Under the pieces are notes generated by a model. That model was not told the origin of the DNA. It saw only the letters and a program-made list of their open reading frames with translations, and made no database searches. Positions 38,517 to 47,620 of a stretch of 64,000 bases of DNA are shown one piece after another. This DNA comes from Pseudomonadota bacterium (GTDB taxonomy: Bacteria > Pseudomonadota > Gammaproteobacteria > Xanthomonadales > Rhodanobacteraceae), in assembly GCA_018240505.1 (NCBI GenBank), contig JAFEFQ010000248.1, forward strand, positions 1-64,000. The letters are read 5' to 3'. Position numbers and translations under genes: made by a program. Numbering within the stretch: the first letter of the stretch is position 1; every line of letters begins with the position of its first letter.

Positions 38517-41000
38517 ATGATCATGTACAAATCTGCCGCCGTATTGTTGGCCGGGTTGCTGCTCGCCGGCGCGGGCTACGCCCAACCGACGCCGGACTAT
38601 TCCCAGGACGGCCCCGGGTACGCCGACGCCTCCAGCCCCGCCATCGACCCGCCCACGCGCGTTGCTCGCCTGGCCCTGGTCAACGGCGCGGTCAGCTTCG
38701 CGCCGGCCGGCGAGGACAGTTGGGTGCAGGCCGAGATCAACCGTCCGCTGATCTCGGGCGACAAGCTGTGGACCGATCGCGGCGCGCGCGCCGAACTGCA
38801 GATCGGTTCGTCGGCGATCCGCGTCGACGAGCGTTCGAGCTTCCACTTCCTCAACCTCGACGACAACATGGCGCAGATCGAGCTGACCGAGGGCACGCTC
38901 AACCTGCGCGTGCGCCGCATCTACGACGGCCAGACCTACGAGGTCGACACGCCGACACTCGCCTTCGTCATCAATCGCGTCGGCGAGTACCGCATCGACG
39001 TTGCCCCGGACGGCCGCGGAACGATCGTCACCGCGTTCCGCGGCGGCGGCGACGCCTACGGCGAGGCCGGCGCGCGCTTCCGCATCGAAGAAGGCCAGTC
39101 GATCCGCTTCAACGACCCGCAGTTGCGCGACTACGTCAGCAACGGCGTGCCCAGCCCGGACGATTTCGACCGTTTCAGCTTCGAGCGCGACGGGCGCTGG
39201 GACAATTCGCGCTCGCGCCAGTACGTCGCCGAAGACGTGATCGGCTACGACGACCTCGACAGCTACGGCAACTGGGACACCTCGCCCGACTACGGCAACG
39301 TCTGGTATCCAAGCCAGGTCGCGGTCGGCTGGTCGCCGTACAGCTACGGCCGCTGGAACTGGGTCGGCGCCTACGGCTGGACCTGGGTCGATTCCTCGCC
39401 GTGGGGCTTCGCGCCGTTCCACTACGGCCGCTGGGCCTATATCGGCAACCGCTGGGGCTGGTGCCCGGGCCGGATGAACGTGCGTTCGTACTACGCGCCC
39501 GCGCTCGTCGCCTTCGTCGGCGGCGGCGGTGCACGCCTGTCGTTCAGCGTCGGCGGTCCGGTCGGCTGGTTCCCGCTCGGCCCACGCGACGTCTACGTGC
39601 CGGGCTACCGCGTGAGCCGCGACTACTTCACCAACGTCAACGTCTACAACACGAGGATCAACAACGTCACGATCAACAATTTCTACGGCAACTACCAGCG
39701 CGGCAATCTGGACTACGGCCGCATCAACTACGCCAACCGCAACGTCGCCAACGCGATCACCGCGGTGCGCGGCGATGTCTTCACCGGTTCGCGCGAGATA
39801 CGCGGTTCGGTGATTCCGGTCAACCGCGAAACGTTCGCCAACGCGCGCGTCGCCGGTTTCGCCGCGGTCGCGCCGACACGCCAGAGTCTCGCCTTCAATG
39901 GCGGAGACCGTCGCGCAGCCGCGCCGCCGCAGGCGCTGCAAACGCGCAGTGTCATCGCCGCCACGCGTCCGCCCGCGCCGATCGCCTCGTTCGCGCAGCG
40001 CGAAAGCCTGCTGCAACGCGATCCGGGCCGCGCCCTGCCGGTCGCGCAGATGCGCACCGCGCCGAGCGTGGTCGGCAACGGCGAGCAGGCGCAGCGCGCA
40101 GCGCTCACGGCGCGTCCGAACGTCAACGTCGTCACCCGCGACGGCATGCCGGCACGCTCACTCGCGCCGACGATCCAGCCGCGCACGGGCGGCCCCGCCC
40201 AGACGGATGCACGCGTGATCGACAACGGCCGCCAGAACGACACCGGCCGCGACACGCGCCGTGCGCTCGATAACAACGCCCGCGTGCAGAACGACCAGGT
40301 TCTGCGCGGCAATCCGCAGCAGCAGAACAACGCCGCCGTGGCGCCGAGCGGTCGCAGCCAGCCGATGGAACGCAGCGCCCTGCCGTCGAGCCGTTATGCC
40401 AATCCGAACGCGGCCGACAACCCGCAGCAACGCGTGCTGCGCAGCGACAACAATGCTGCCGTCGACACCGGCCGCAAGGTCGACCGCCCGCAGCGCGACA
40501 GCGTGCAGGAATATCGTTCGACGCCGGTCGAACGCGCGCCGCGCGCCGACTTCCAGCAGCGCCAGCAGGAAGTGCAGGTCCAGCAGCAACAGCAGGCCCA
40601 GCAACGCCAGGAAATGCAGATGCGCCGCCAGCAGGATTCCGAGGCGCAGCAGCGCCAGCAGCGCGATATCCAGCAACGCCAGCAAGTGCAGATCCAGCAA
40701 CAGCAGCAGGCGCAGCAAAACCAGGAGATGCAGATGCGTCGCCAGCAGAACTTCGACGTTCAACAGCGGCAACAGAACGAAATCCAGCAGCGCCAGCAAA
40801 TCCAGATCCAGCAACAGCAACAGGTGCAGCAACGCCAGGAGATGCAGATGCGCGCGCAGCAGCAGGCCCAGCCGCGAGTGGACACCATGCGCGTGCAGCC
40901 ACAGCAACACGTCGAGCAGCCGCAGCCGCGCTCCGAGCAGCCGCAAGGGCGTGGCCGCGTGCAGCGCGACGACAAGGGGAACGACCGCGGTCAGCGCTGA
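38517..41000 (+). CDS. FecR-like / DUF6600 secreted protein with Gln-rich tail
   Basis: An 827-residue exported protein with AAAGGAG before its ATG. Signal peptide [22 protein letters not shown]. Residues about 45-175 resemble a FecR beta domain ([20 protein letters not shown]). Residues about 260-400 are a Trp/Tyr/Gly-rich DUF6600 region with repeated YG-x-W and [11 protein letters not shown] motifs. From about residue 510 the chain is low-complexity and hydrophilic, and residues about 680-785 are a Gln-rich tandem repeat. No enzyme motif is seen. A surface or periplasmic matrix role is possible but unproven. Confidence 0.85.
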   Translation: MIMYKSAAVLLAGLLLAGAGYAQPTPDYSQDGPGYADASSPAIDPPTRVARLALVNGAVSFAPAGEDSWVQAEINRPLISGDKLWTDRGARAELQIGSSAIRVDERSSFHFLNLDDNMAQIELTEGTLNLRVRRIYDGQTYEVDTPTLAFVINRVGEYRIDVAPDGRGTIVTAFRGGGDAYGEAGARFRIEEGQSIRFNDPQLRDYVSNGVPSPDDFDRFSFERDGRWDNSRSRQYVAEDVIGYDDLDSYGNWDTSPDYGNVWYPSQVAVGWSPYSYGRWNWVGAYGWTWVDSSPWGFAPFHYGRWAYIGNRWGWCPGRMNVRSYYAPALVAFVGGGGARLSFSVGGPVGWFPLGPRDVYVPGYRVSRDYFTNVNVYNTRINNVTINNFYGNYQRGNLDYGRINYANRNVANAITAVRGDVFTGSREIRGSVIPVNRETFANARVAGFAAVAPTRQSLAFNGGDRRAAAPPQALQTRSVIAATRPPAPIASFAQRESLLQRDPGRALPVAQMRTAPSVVGNGEQAQRAALTARPNVNVVTRDGMPARSLAPTIQPRTGGPAQTDARVIDNGRQNDTGRDTRRALDNNARVQNDQVLRGNPQQQNNAAVAPSGRSQPMERSALPSSRYANPNAADNPQQRVLRSDNNAAVDTGRKVDRPQRDSVQEYRSTPVERAPRADFQQRQQEVQVQQQQQAQQRQEMQMRRQQDSEAQQRQQRDIQQRQQVQIQQQQQAQQNQEMQMRRQQNFDVQQRQQNEIQQRQQIQIQQQQQVQQRQEMQMRAQQQAQPRVDTMRVQPQQHVEQPQPRSEQPQGRGRVQRDDKGNDRGQR
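40552..40871 (+). repeat. Tandem 114-bp repeats coding a 38-residue Gln-rich unit
   Basis: Nearly three imperfect copies encode units containing QQRQQ, then [10 protein letters not shown] and QEMQMRRQQ. They lie inside the DUF6600 gene and keep its frame, because 114 is divisible by three. Confidence 0.75.
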
Positions 41001-41022
41001 TCGCGCCTGCTACACTTCGAAC

Positions 41023-41049
41023 AACGCCCGGCACCTGCCGGGCGTTTTC
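41023..41049 (+). terminator. Intrinsic terminator after the DUF6600 gene
   Basis: A 10-bp GC-rich stem AACGCCCGGC / GCCGGGCGTT with a 4-nt loop and a T-rich tail starts 22 nt after the stop codon. Confidence 0.85.
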
Positions 41050-41096
41050 TTTTGCCCACGCCCCTGCCCGCGCGCACGAGGCGTTACAATGCACGC

Positions 41097-41300
41097 ATGC
41101 TCACCATCCAGCTCAACGGCGAAGCGAAGCAGGTGCAGACGTCGACCAGCGTCGCCGCCTTGCTCGAAGCTGCGGGTTACGCCGAACGCCGCGTCGCCGT
41201 CGAGATCAATCGCGAGATCGTGCCGAAAAGCTTGCACCGCGAGCGCGTGCTGCTCGATGGCGACCGCATAGAGATCGTGCATGCGCTTGGCGGAGGCTGA
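41097..41300 (+). CDS. thiS: Sulfur carrier protein ThiS
   Basis: A 67-residue ubiquitin-fold sulfur carrier for the thiazole part of thiamine. It begins MLTIQLNGEAKQVQTSTSVA and ends VHALGGG, supplying the C-terminal Gly-Gly that becomes the thiocarboxylate. TACAAT ends 6 nt before the ATG, so the message may be leaderless. It precedes thiG by 168 nt. Confidence 0.92.
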   Translation: MLTIQLNGEAKQVQTSTSVAALLEAAGYAERRVAVEINREIVPKSLHRERVLLDGDRIEIVHALGGG

Positions 41301-41306
41301 GCGCTT

Positions 41307-41332
41307 GCGATATGCGTTGACGCGCATATCGC
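41307..41332. repeat. Perfect 10-bp palindrome in the thiS-thiG gap
   Basis: GCGATATGCG (41307-41316) and CGCATATCGC (41323-41332) are separated by TTGACG. The ATATGCG core is the same as in the sbp upstream palindrome at 38211-38233. It could be an operator or an mRNA hairpin. Confidence 0.6.
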
Positions 41333-41468
41333 GCGAAGCCGACGGCCCGAAGCAGGATGCGCAGGGATGGGTTGCTTGGCGAGGCCGGGATGGCCGAGCC
41401 TAGCAACGGTCAGCGAGACGAAGTCGAGCGCACACGTTGGAACCCCAAGAATTCCGCACAAAGCAAAA

Positions 41469-42275
41469 ATGAACGCCCAAATCCGCCCCGCAACATCCGC
41501 AGACGACGCCCTCGTCATCGCCGGCAAAGCCTATCGCTCGCGCCTGCTGACCGGCACCGGCAAGTTCAAGGATCTCGAAGAGACGCGCCGCGCGACCGAC
41601 GCCGCCGGTGCGCAGATCGTCACGGTCGCGATCCGCCGCACGAATATCGGCCAGGACAAGGATCAACCCAACCTGCTCGACGTGTTGCCGCCGGATCGCT
41701 ACACGATCCTGCCGAACACCGCCGGCTGCTACACGGCCGACGACGCGGTGCGCACCTGCCGGCTCGCGCGCGAACTGCTCGACGGCCACAACCTGGTCAA
41801 GCTCGAAGTGCTCGGCGATCAGAAAACCCTGTTTCCCGACGTCGTGCAGACGTTGAAAGCGGCCGAGCAGCTCGTCGCCGACAAATTCGAAGTCATGGTG
41901 TACACGAGCGACGATCCGATCCTCGCGCGCCGCCTCGAGGAGATCGGCTGCGTCGCGGTGATGCCGCTGGCCGCGCCGATCGGCTCGGGCCTCGGCATCC
42001 AGAACCGCTGGAACCTGCTCGAGATCGTCGAGAACGCCAAGGTGCCCGTGCTCGTCGACGCCGGCGTCGGCACGGCATCCGACGCCGCGATCGCGATGGA
42101 ACTCGGCTGCGACGGCGTGCTCATGAACACCGCGATCGCCGGCGCGCGGAATCCCGTGCTCATGGCGAGCGCGATGAAGAAGGCGGTCGAGGCCGGGCGC
42201 GAGGCCTTCCTCGCCGGCCGCATTCCGCGCAAGCGCTTCGCCTCGGCATCCAGCCCCATCGACGGGATGTTCTAG
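41469..42275 (+). CDS. thiG: Thiazole synthase
   Basis: A 268-residue TIM-barrel enzyme that assembles thiazole phosphate from DXP, dehydroglycine or iminoglycine and ThiS thiocarboxylate. Features include [18 protein letters not shown], the Schiff-base lysine in LVKLEVLGD, and the phosphate loop in [18 protein letters not shown]. The ATG at 41469 gives normal length with a short N-terminal extension. The other thiamine genes are not in the window. Confidence 0.95.
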   Translation: MNAQIRPATSADDALVIAGKAYRSRLLTGTGKFKDLEETRRATDAAGAQIVTVAIRRTNIGQDKDQPNLLDVLPPDRYTILPNTAGCYTADDAVRTCRLARELLDGHNLVKLEVLGDQKTLFPDVVQTLKAAEQLVADKFEVMVYTSDDPILARRLEEIGCVAVMPLAAPIGSGLGIQNRWNLLEIVENAKVPVLVDAGVGTASDAAIAMELGCDGVLMNTAIAGARNPVLMASAMKKAVEAGREAFLAGRIPRKRFASASSPIDGMF

Positions 42276-42306
42276 TGCGATCATCCCCGTTCGCGAAAAT
42301 CAAACA

Positions 42307-42330
42307 GCGGCCATCCCTGGCCGCACTTTT
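42307..42330 (+). terminator. Intrinsic terminator after thiG
   Basis: GCGGCCA and TGGCCGC pair across TCCC and are followed by ACTTTT. It lies between thiG and trmB, 32 nt after the thiG stop. Confidence 0.65.
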
Positions 42331-42357
42331 CAAAAACAGCCACCTGCTGCGCCAGGC

Positions 42358-43038
42358 ATGAGCATCCCTCAACGCCATATCCGCAGCTTCGTCCTGCGCC
42401 AGGGGCGCTTCACGCCGGCGCAGCAGCGCGCGTTCGAGCAGCATTGGGCGCGCTTCGGCCTCGAACCGGCCGCGGCGCCGCCGGACCATGCGCAGATATT
42501 TGGACGAAGCGCGCCGCTTGTGCTCGAAATCGGCTTCGGCAACGGCGAACAGTTGCTGCATGCCGGCCTGTACGAGCCGGAAAAGAATTTCATCGGCATC
42601 GAGGTGCACCGTCCCGGCGTCGGCCGCCTGATGAACGCGCTGGCGGCGCACGACGTCGCCAACGTGCGTCTCTACAACCATGACGCGGTCGAGATACTGC
42701 GCAATGCGATCGCGCCGGAATCGCTGGCCGAAGCGCGCATCTACTTCCCCGATCCGTGGCCGAAGAAACGCCAGCAGAAGCGCCGCCTGATCCAGCCCGA
42801 TTTCGTCGTCCTGCTAGCCAGTCGCATTGCGCGCGGCGGCAGCTTGCATTTGGCCACCGACTGGGCCGACTATGCGACGCATATGCTCGAAGTGCTCGAC
42901 GCCGCGCCCGCCTGGCGCAACACCGCCGGCAAAGGCCAAGGCCTGCCGCGCCCCGGCTGGCGCATCGAAACGCATTTCGAGAAACGCGGTTTGCGTCTGG
43001 GCCACGGCGTATGGGATTTCATCTACGAACGAGTTTGA
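42358..43038 (+). CDS. trmB: tRNA (guanine-N7-)-methyltransferase
   Basis: A 226-residue SAM-dependent methyltransferase forming m7G46 in tRNA. VLEIGFGNGEQLLH is the SAM-binding motif, then IGIEVHRPGVGRLMN, and the family signature YFPDPWPKKRQQKRRL is present. ATG 42358-42360. Full length. Confidence 0.96.
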   Translation: MSIPQRHIRSFVLRQGRFTPAQQRAFEQHWARFGLEPAAAPPDHAQIFGRSAPLVLEIGFGNGEQLLHAGLYEPEKNFIGIEVHRPGVGRLMNALAAHDVANVRLYNHDAVEILRNAIAPESLAEARIYFPDPWPKKRQQKRRLIQPDFVVLLASRIARGGSLHLATDWADYATHMLEVLDAAPAWRNTAGKGQGLPRPGWRIETHFEKRGLRLGHGVWDFIYERV

Positions 43039-43100
43039 GAACACAACAAAGGCGCAAGCGCAGAGCGAAACTGCTTTGGATTGCGCTCTTGATCTTGGGG

Positions 43101-43392
43101 CCCCCGTTTGCCGCGGCGAGGGCAGGACGGAAACGCCCGCAGGGTCGCGCGCACGACGCGCGCGAGTTCGTTGCACGCACAGGGATGGGCGTTCAACGAA
43201 CCCCGGCATGACCTCGCACACGCGCAGCGCGCAGCGCGAAGGGCGCGGCATCCGGGGCGTGTTTCTTTGGCTACTTTCTTTGCACGAGCAAAGAAAGTAG
43301 CCCGCTCGCGGGATGCGAGCGGAAAACAGAAGGGATGCGGCCACAGAAGATCAAAAACAAAGCAAGATCAAAATGGATTCCAGCTTCCGCTG
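43101..43392 (+). repeat. About 300-bp dispersed structured repeat (family B, copy 1)
   Basis: This 292-nt intergenic block after trmB matches, in opposite orientation, 53297-53597. Shared parts in order are TTTGCCGCGGCGAGG, AGGACGGAAA, GAGTTCGTTGCACGCAC, GTTCAACGAACCCCGGC, GCGGCATCCGGGG, a CTTT...AAAG hairpin and a CCAGCTTCCGCTGG-type end. It fills most of the 43039-43437 gap. Short frames across it are not credible genes. Confidence 0.85.
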
Positions 43393-43437
43393 GAATGACG
43401 AGCAAAGAACAACAAAGATCGAGCCCCGCGGCATGCG

Positions 43438-45282
43438 ATGAATCAAGGACTCCTCCTCACCCACGACATGCTGCTCGTGTTCGGCCTCCTCGCCTTCACC
43501 GTGCTCATGCTCGTGCTCGAATGGATACGCGGGGACCTGATCGCCCTGCTCGTCATCGTCGTGATCGGCATCACGCGCCTGGTGCCGGTCGAGCAGTTGT
43601 TCGACGGCTTCGCCGGCAACGCGGTGATCTCGCTGCTCGGCGTGATGATCATGGGCGCGGGCCTCGACCGCACCGGCGTGCTCAACAAGGCGGCCTCGTT
43701 CATCCTGCGCCTGGCCAAGGGCGCGGAGTCCCGATTGAGCCTCGCGATCAATGCGATGGTCGGCGGCCTGTCCTCGATCCTGCAGAGCCAGGCCCTTGTC
43801 GCGCTGTTCCTGCCCGTGGTCAGCCGCATCAGCTCGCGCACCGGCGTGCCGCTGTCGCGGTTGTTGATGCCGATGGCGTTCTGCATTCTCTGCGGCACGA
43901 ACATGACCATGATCTCGAATTCGCCACTGATCCTGCTCAACGATCTGATTGCGAGCGCGAACCGCAACCTGCCGCAGGGTGCGCAAACGATCCAGACCTT
44001 TTCGCTGTTCTCGATCGCGCCGGTGGGCATTCCCCTGCTCGTCACCGGCCTCGCCTATTTCGCCCTGTTCACGCGCAAGCTGCTGCCTTCGGACGAGGAG
44101 AGCCAGGGCGTCACGCCAGGCCGCACCGACACCTACTTCGCCGAGACCTACGGCATCTCGGGCGAAGTGTTCGAGCTGACCGTGACCGCGGAGTCGCCGC
44201 TCGTCGGCATGAGCGTGCTCGAGGCCGAGGCGCTGCGCGGCGCGCCGCTGATCCTCGCGATCAAGAACGGTGATGAAATACGACTGGCTCCACCGGCGGA
44301 TACGATGATCTGGGTCGGCACCGTGCTCGGCACGCTCGGCAAGCGCGCCGAGATCGAGCATTTCGCCAACCTAAACCTGTTGCTCGCGCAGACGCGACTG
44401 CGCTGGTTCCGCGACATGTTCAACCCGACCCGCGCCGGCATCGCCGAAGCGGTGATTCCGCCGAACTCGGAATTCGTCAAGCAGAACGTCGGCGCCCTGC
44501 ACCTGCGCAAGCGCTACGGCATCAGCGTGCTCGCGGTGAACCGCGGCGACGAAATCTTTCGCGAGGACGTGCGCGGCGTCGCGCTGCGCGCGGGCGACAC
44601 GCTCGTGCTGCACGGCCTCTGGCGCGATCTCGCCGTCGCCGCGGAAGATCACGACTTCGTCGTCGTCACCGACTACCCGAAAGAGGAAGGCCGGCCGGGC
44701 AAGATCTGGCACGCCATCGCCTTCTTCGCGCTGGCGATGGGCCTGGGCCTGTTCACCGATCTGAAGCTTTCGATCGCGATGCTGACCGGCGCGGTCGGCA
44801 TGCTGCTCGCCGGCGTGCTCAAGATGGAAGAAGCCTACAGCGCGATCAACTGGAAGACGATCTTCACCCTCGCCTGCCTGATTCCGCTCGGCTGGGCCAT
44901 GGACGCGACCGGCGCCGCCGCCTGGCTCGCGCAGGAAGTGCTGCGCTATCTCGGCGCCTGGCCGCAATGGGCGCTGCAGGTGGTGATCGCGGTGCTCACG
45001 CTGTTCTTCGCCCAGATCATTTCCAACGTCGGCGCGACCGTGATGATGGTACCGATGGCGATCAACATCGCACTTGCCTCGAACGGCAATCCGGCGATCT
45101 ACGCGCTGATCGTCGCGGTCTCGACCTCGAACAGCTTCCTGATCGCGAGCGCGAACCCGGTACTCACCCTCGTCGCCGGTCCCGGCGGCTACCGTGCGCG
45201 CGACTTCCTGCGCGTCGGCCTGCCGCTGACGCTGCTGATGCTCATCGTGATGCTCGTCGCGGTGAACCTCGTCTTCCGCTGA
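43438..45282 (+). CDS. SLC13-type permease with two TrkA-C (RCK_C) domains
   Basis: A 614-residue membrane protein. Hydrophobic helices fill residues about 5-215 and 430-614, and two TrkA-C domains lie between, at about 235-315 and 340-415. This arrangement is typical of bacterial SLC13/DASS or ArsB-like permeases of the YfbS type. Substrates in the family include dicarboxylates, sulfate and other anions; none can be assigned here. The glycine- and asparagine-rich hairpin region ISNVGATVMMVPMAINIALA is well kept. Confidence 0.87.
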   Translation: MNQGLLLTHDMLLVFGLLAFTVLMLVLEWIRGDLIALLVIVVIGITRLVPVEQLFDGFAGNAVISLLGVMIMGAGLDRTGVLNKAASFILRLAKGAESRLSLAINAMVGGLSSILQSQALVALFLPVVSRISSRTGVPLSRLLMPMAFCILCGTNMTMISNSPLILLNDLIASANRNLPQGAQTIQTFSLFSIAPVGIPLLVTGLAYFALFTRKLLPSDEESQGVTPGRTDTYFAETYGISGEVFELTVTAESPLVGMSVLEAEALRGAPLILAIKNGDEIRLAPPADTMIWVGTVLGTLGKRAEIEHFANLNLLLAQTRLRWFRDMFNPTRAGIAEAVIPPNSEFVKQNVGALHLRKRYGISVLAVNRGDEIFREDVRGVALRAGDTLVLHGLWRDLAVAAEDHDFVVVTDYPKEEGRPGKIWHAIAFFALAMGLGLFTDLKLSIAMLTGAVGMLLAGVLKMEEAYSAINWKTIFTLACLIPLGWAMDATGAAAWLAQEVLRYLGAWPQWALQVVIAVLTLFFAQIISNVGATVMMVPMAINIALASNGNPAIYALIVAVSTSNSFLIASANPVLTLVAGPGGYRARDFLRVGLPLTLLMLIVMLVAVNLVFR

Positions 45283-45379
45283 TCCTGCCGACTTGGGCAT
45301 GCAACGCCGTCATGCCCGCTTGACCAGCCCTTCGGCTGTTGAGAGCCTCGGGAATGGCGCGGGGCACAAGCATCTAGCG

Positions 45380-45724
45380 CTACTCTGCCTGCAACAGGAC
45401 TTCGTCTCCATGCGACTCGACCGCCACTTCGGTCAACCCGGTCCCGCGACACGGCCCCGACACGCACTCGCCCGAAGCGAGCCGGAACATCGCGCCATGC
45501 GCCGTGCAGATCACGTAGCCGTCCTCGATGAGGAACTGGTTCGGTGCCCAGTCCAGACGCCGGCCGGCATGCGGGCAGACGTTGCGGTACGCGCGTACGC
45601 TGTCGCCTTGCCGGGTCAGCATCAGCGAATCGCGAAGCCCGTCGCATTCGTCGACGATGCCCACCTCGATCGCGCCGCCATCGGGGATTTCTTCGATTCT
45701 GCATAACGCTTTCGTAACGGACAT
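45380..45724 (-). CDS. Rieske [2Fe-2S] ferredoxin-like protein
   Basis: A 114-residue Rieske domain. The two cluster-binding motifs CPHAGRRLDW and CTAHGAMF supply the Cys-His pairs. It resembles the small NirD or dioxygenase-ferredoxin type. It stands alone, without an oxygenase or nitrite reductase nearby, so its electron partner is unknown. Confidence 0.88.
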   Translation of the reverse strand: MSVTKALCRIEEIPDGGAIEVGIVDECDGLRDSLMLTRQGDSVRAYRNVCPHAGRRLDWAPNQFLIEDGYVICTAHGAMFRLASGECVSGPCRGTGLTEVAVESHGDEVLLQAE

Positions 45725-45796
45725 CGGTATCTAATTACCCGGCTGCGCGGTATCGGGGGATACCGATTTCCCATTTTGCCACGGAGCGTCGCCGAC

Positions 45797-46060
45797 ATGT
45801 CCTATTGGCGCTGGTTCAACCGCCCTCACCATCCCTTTGCGCGCGTGCTGATCGGCGTGCTCGGCATCGTGTTGCTGGGAGGAATTCTTGCCTTGGGCCT
45901 GCTCGCCCTCGTCGCGTTCGCGGTGATCGGCACGATCGTCGCGCTCGTGCGCGCATTCACCCGGGCGGGCGCGGCGCGGCCGGCGCCTTCGCGACACGCG
46001 AACGTGATCGAAGGCGAGTTCGTCGTGCTGCAGAACCGCGCCGCATCGGTCAAGCACTGA
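45797..46060 (+). CDS. Small membrane protein, function unknown
   Basis: An 87-residue protein with one or two helices (LIGVLGIVLLGGILALGLLA, then LVAFAVIGTIVALVRAF) after a short basic start. The C-terminal part is soluble and ends in VIEGEFVVLQNR. I do not recognise the family with certainty; similar short proteins are found in xanthomonads. GGAG precedes the ATG at 45797; another in-frame start would lie upstream at 45776 (TTG). Confidence 0.65.
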   Translation: MSYWRWFNRPHHPFARVLIGVLGIVLLGGILALGLLALVAFAVIGTIVALVRAFTRAGAARPAPSRHANVIEGEFVVLQNRAASVKH

Positions 46061-46159
46061 TTCGATCCGGCACACGGCGCCATCATCAATCCATCGGTAC
46101 CTGACCGCGCCGCCCAGGCGGCGCTGTAGTGTTTGCGCGCCGGCCGGTAAAATCCGCCG

Positions 46160-47068
46160 ATGAACGATGCGACGCCTGCCGATTCCGCTGCTTCCTCGCA
46201 ACTGTTGACTCCGCGCGTCCTGATCCCGCTCGCCTTGTTCGGCGTGTACGTGATCTGGGGCTCGACCTACTACGGCCTGCGCGTTGCGTTGACCGGCTTC
46301 CCTCCCTTCGCCCTGGCCGCGATTCGTTTTGTCGTCGCCGGCGGCCTCATGTTCGCGCTGCTGCTCTGGCGCGGCAGCAAGGCGCCGACGCGACGCCAGT
46401 GGCTCAACTGCCTCGTCACCGGCACCCTGCTGCTCGGTGTCGGCAACGGCGGCGTCTGCTACGCCGAGCAGACGGTCGCCTCGGGCATCGCCGCGGTCGC
46501 GGTCGCGAGCGCCGCGCTGTTCATGGCGATCTTCGCCGGCCTCTACGGGCAGTGGCCGAACCGGATGGAGTGGATCGGCCTCGTGATCGGCTTCGTCGGC
46601 ATCGTCGTGCTCAACCTCGGCGGCGAACTGCGCGGCTCGCCGGCCGGCGCGATCGCGCTCGTGATTTCGCCGATCGCCTGGGCGTTCGGCTCGGTCTGGA
46701 GCAAACACCAGGACATGCCCGAACCGATGATGAGCGCCGCCGCGCAGATGCTCGCCGGCAGCGTGCCGCTCGCCATCGTCTCGCTCGCCAGCGGCGAGCA
46801 CTTCAGCGCGGTGCCCGATGCGACCTCGCTCGCGGCGATGGCCTACCTCATCGTGTTCGGCTCGCTGCTCGGTTTCAGCGCCTACATCTACCTGCTGCAC
46901 CACACGCGCCCGGCGCTCGCCTCGAGCTACGCCTACGTCAACCCGCCCGTCGCCGTCCTGGTCGGCGTGCTGCTCGGCGGCGAAGCGGTGTCGCGCCTCG
47001 ACATCATCGGCACCGTCATCATCGTCGCCGGCGTCGCGGCGATCACGCTCGCGAAAGCCAAGAAGTAG
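46160..47068 (+). CDS. yedA: YedA-like EamA-family permease
   Basis: A 302-residue DMT-superfamily permease with ten predicted helices. It follows E. coli YedA closely: YVIWGSTYYGLRVALTGFPP, LLGVGNGGVCYAEQTVASGI, SPIAWAFGSVWSKHQ and ALASSYAYVNPPVAVLVGVL. Substrate is not known. TAAAAT ends 6 nt before the ATG, so the message may be leaderless. It is the last intact gene before the brnTA remnant. Confidence 0.9.
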   Translation: MNDATPADSAASSQLLTPRVLIPLALFGVYVIWGSTYYGLRVALTGFPPFALAAIRFVVAGGLMFALLLWRGSKAPTRRQWLNCLVTGTLLLGVGNGGVCYAEQTVASGIAAVAVASAALFMAIFAGLYGQWPNRMEWIGLVIGFVGIVVLNLGGELRGSPAGAIALVISPIAWAFGSVWSKHQDMPEPMMSAAAQMLAGSVPLAIVSLASGEHFSAVPDATSLAAMAYLIVFGSLLGFSAYIYLLHHTRPALASSYAYVNPPVAVLVGVLLGGEAVSRLDIIGTVIIVAGVAAITLAKAKK

Positions 47069-47104
47069 CGGACGGCGAATACCATATCGGATATACACTC
47101 CGAC

Positions 47105-47359
47105 ATGCACGTCGAATACGATCCGGCCAAAGCCAGGACGAATCTCGCGAAGCATGGCGCCGATTTCGAAGAAGCCGCCTCGTGCCTGCTCGATCCGGAA
47201 GCGTTGGTCCGGGAAGATATCGATGCATCCGGCGAACCACGCTGGGCACTGCTGGGCATGAGCGAACGGGCCGCCTGCTGACCGTAGCACAAACCCTGCG
47301 CGGCGAAAGCCCCGGCTCATTTCCGCGCGCAACGCGACGGAGAAAGAGAGCAAATCCTA
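47105..47359 (+). pseudogene. brnT: BrnT-type toxin remnant, two frameshifts
   Basis: The start MHVEYDPAKARTNLAKHGAD is the BrnT ribonuclease toxin pattern. The frame stops at 47279-47281 after 58 residues. The rest of the protein continues in other frames: GRLLTVAQTLRGES, then RLISARNATEKESKSYAQR. Restoring one G near 47267-47270 and one C near 47309-47313 joins the parts. The restored frame overlaps brnA. Either a decayed gene or a local sequence error. Confidence 0.8.
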
Positions 47360-47620
47360 TGCGCAAAGAATACGATTTCAGCAAGGCCAAACGCGCACGC
47401 GAGGTTCCGCGCCTGACTGCGCTGCGCGACGCGGCACGACGCAAGAAGCGCATCTTGATCATGCTTGACGATGCGGTCATCGCGGGCTTCCGCAAGCACG
47501 CCGAGGCTGCGGGGTCGGCTATCAAACCGAGATCAATCGCGTCTTGAATGAAGCGTTGAGAACCGGCGATGACCCGCTGACGCTGGATGCGGGAATTGCG
47601 CACCAAAAAGCGCGCATAGC
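47359..47620 (+). pseudogene. brnA: BrnA-type antitoxin remnant, one frameshift
   Basis: MRKEYDFSKAKRAREVPRL is the BrnA start, and KRILIMLDDAVIAGFRKHAE is the beginning of its ribbon-helix-helix. The frame ends at 47547, but the expected GYQTEINRVLNEALR is encoded one frame off; one extra G in the G run near 47511-47514 would restore it. The corrected frame stays open to 47759, running under the convergent gene. The pair with brnT is clear despite the breaks. Confidence 0.78.

Noticed and set aside
40552-40871. Possible CRISPR-like array
   Set aside because: The repeats are 114 bp, without unique spacers, and encode a Gln-rich protein repeat.
43108-43398. A 96-codon frame after trmB
   Set aside because: It lies inside the 300-bp repeat, and the related frame appears in copy 2 in the opposite orientation; the conservation follows the DNA repeat.
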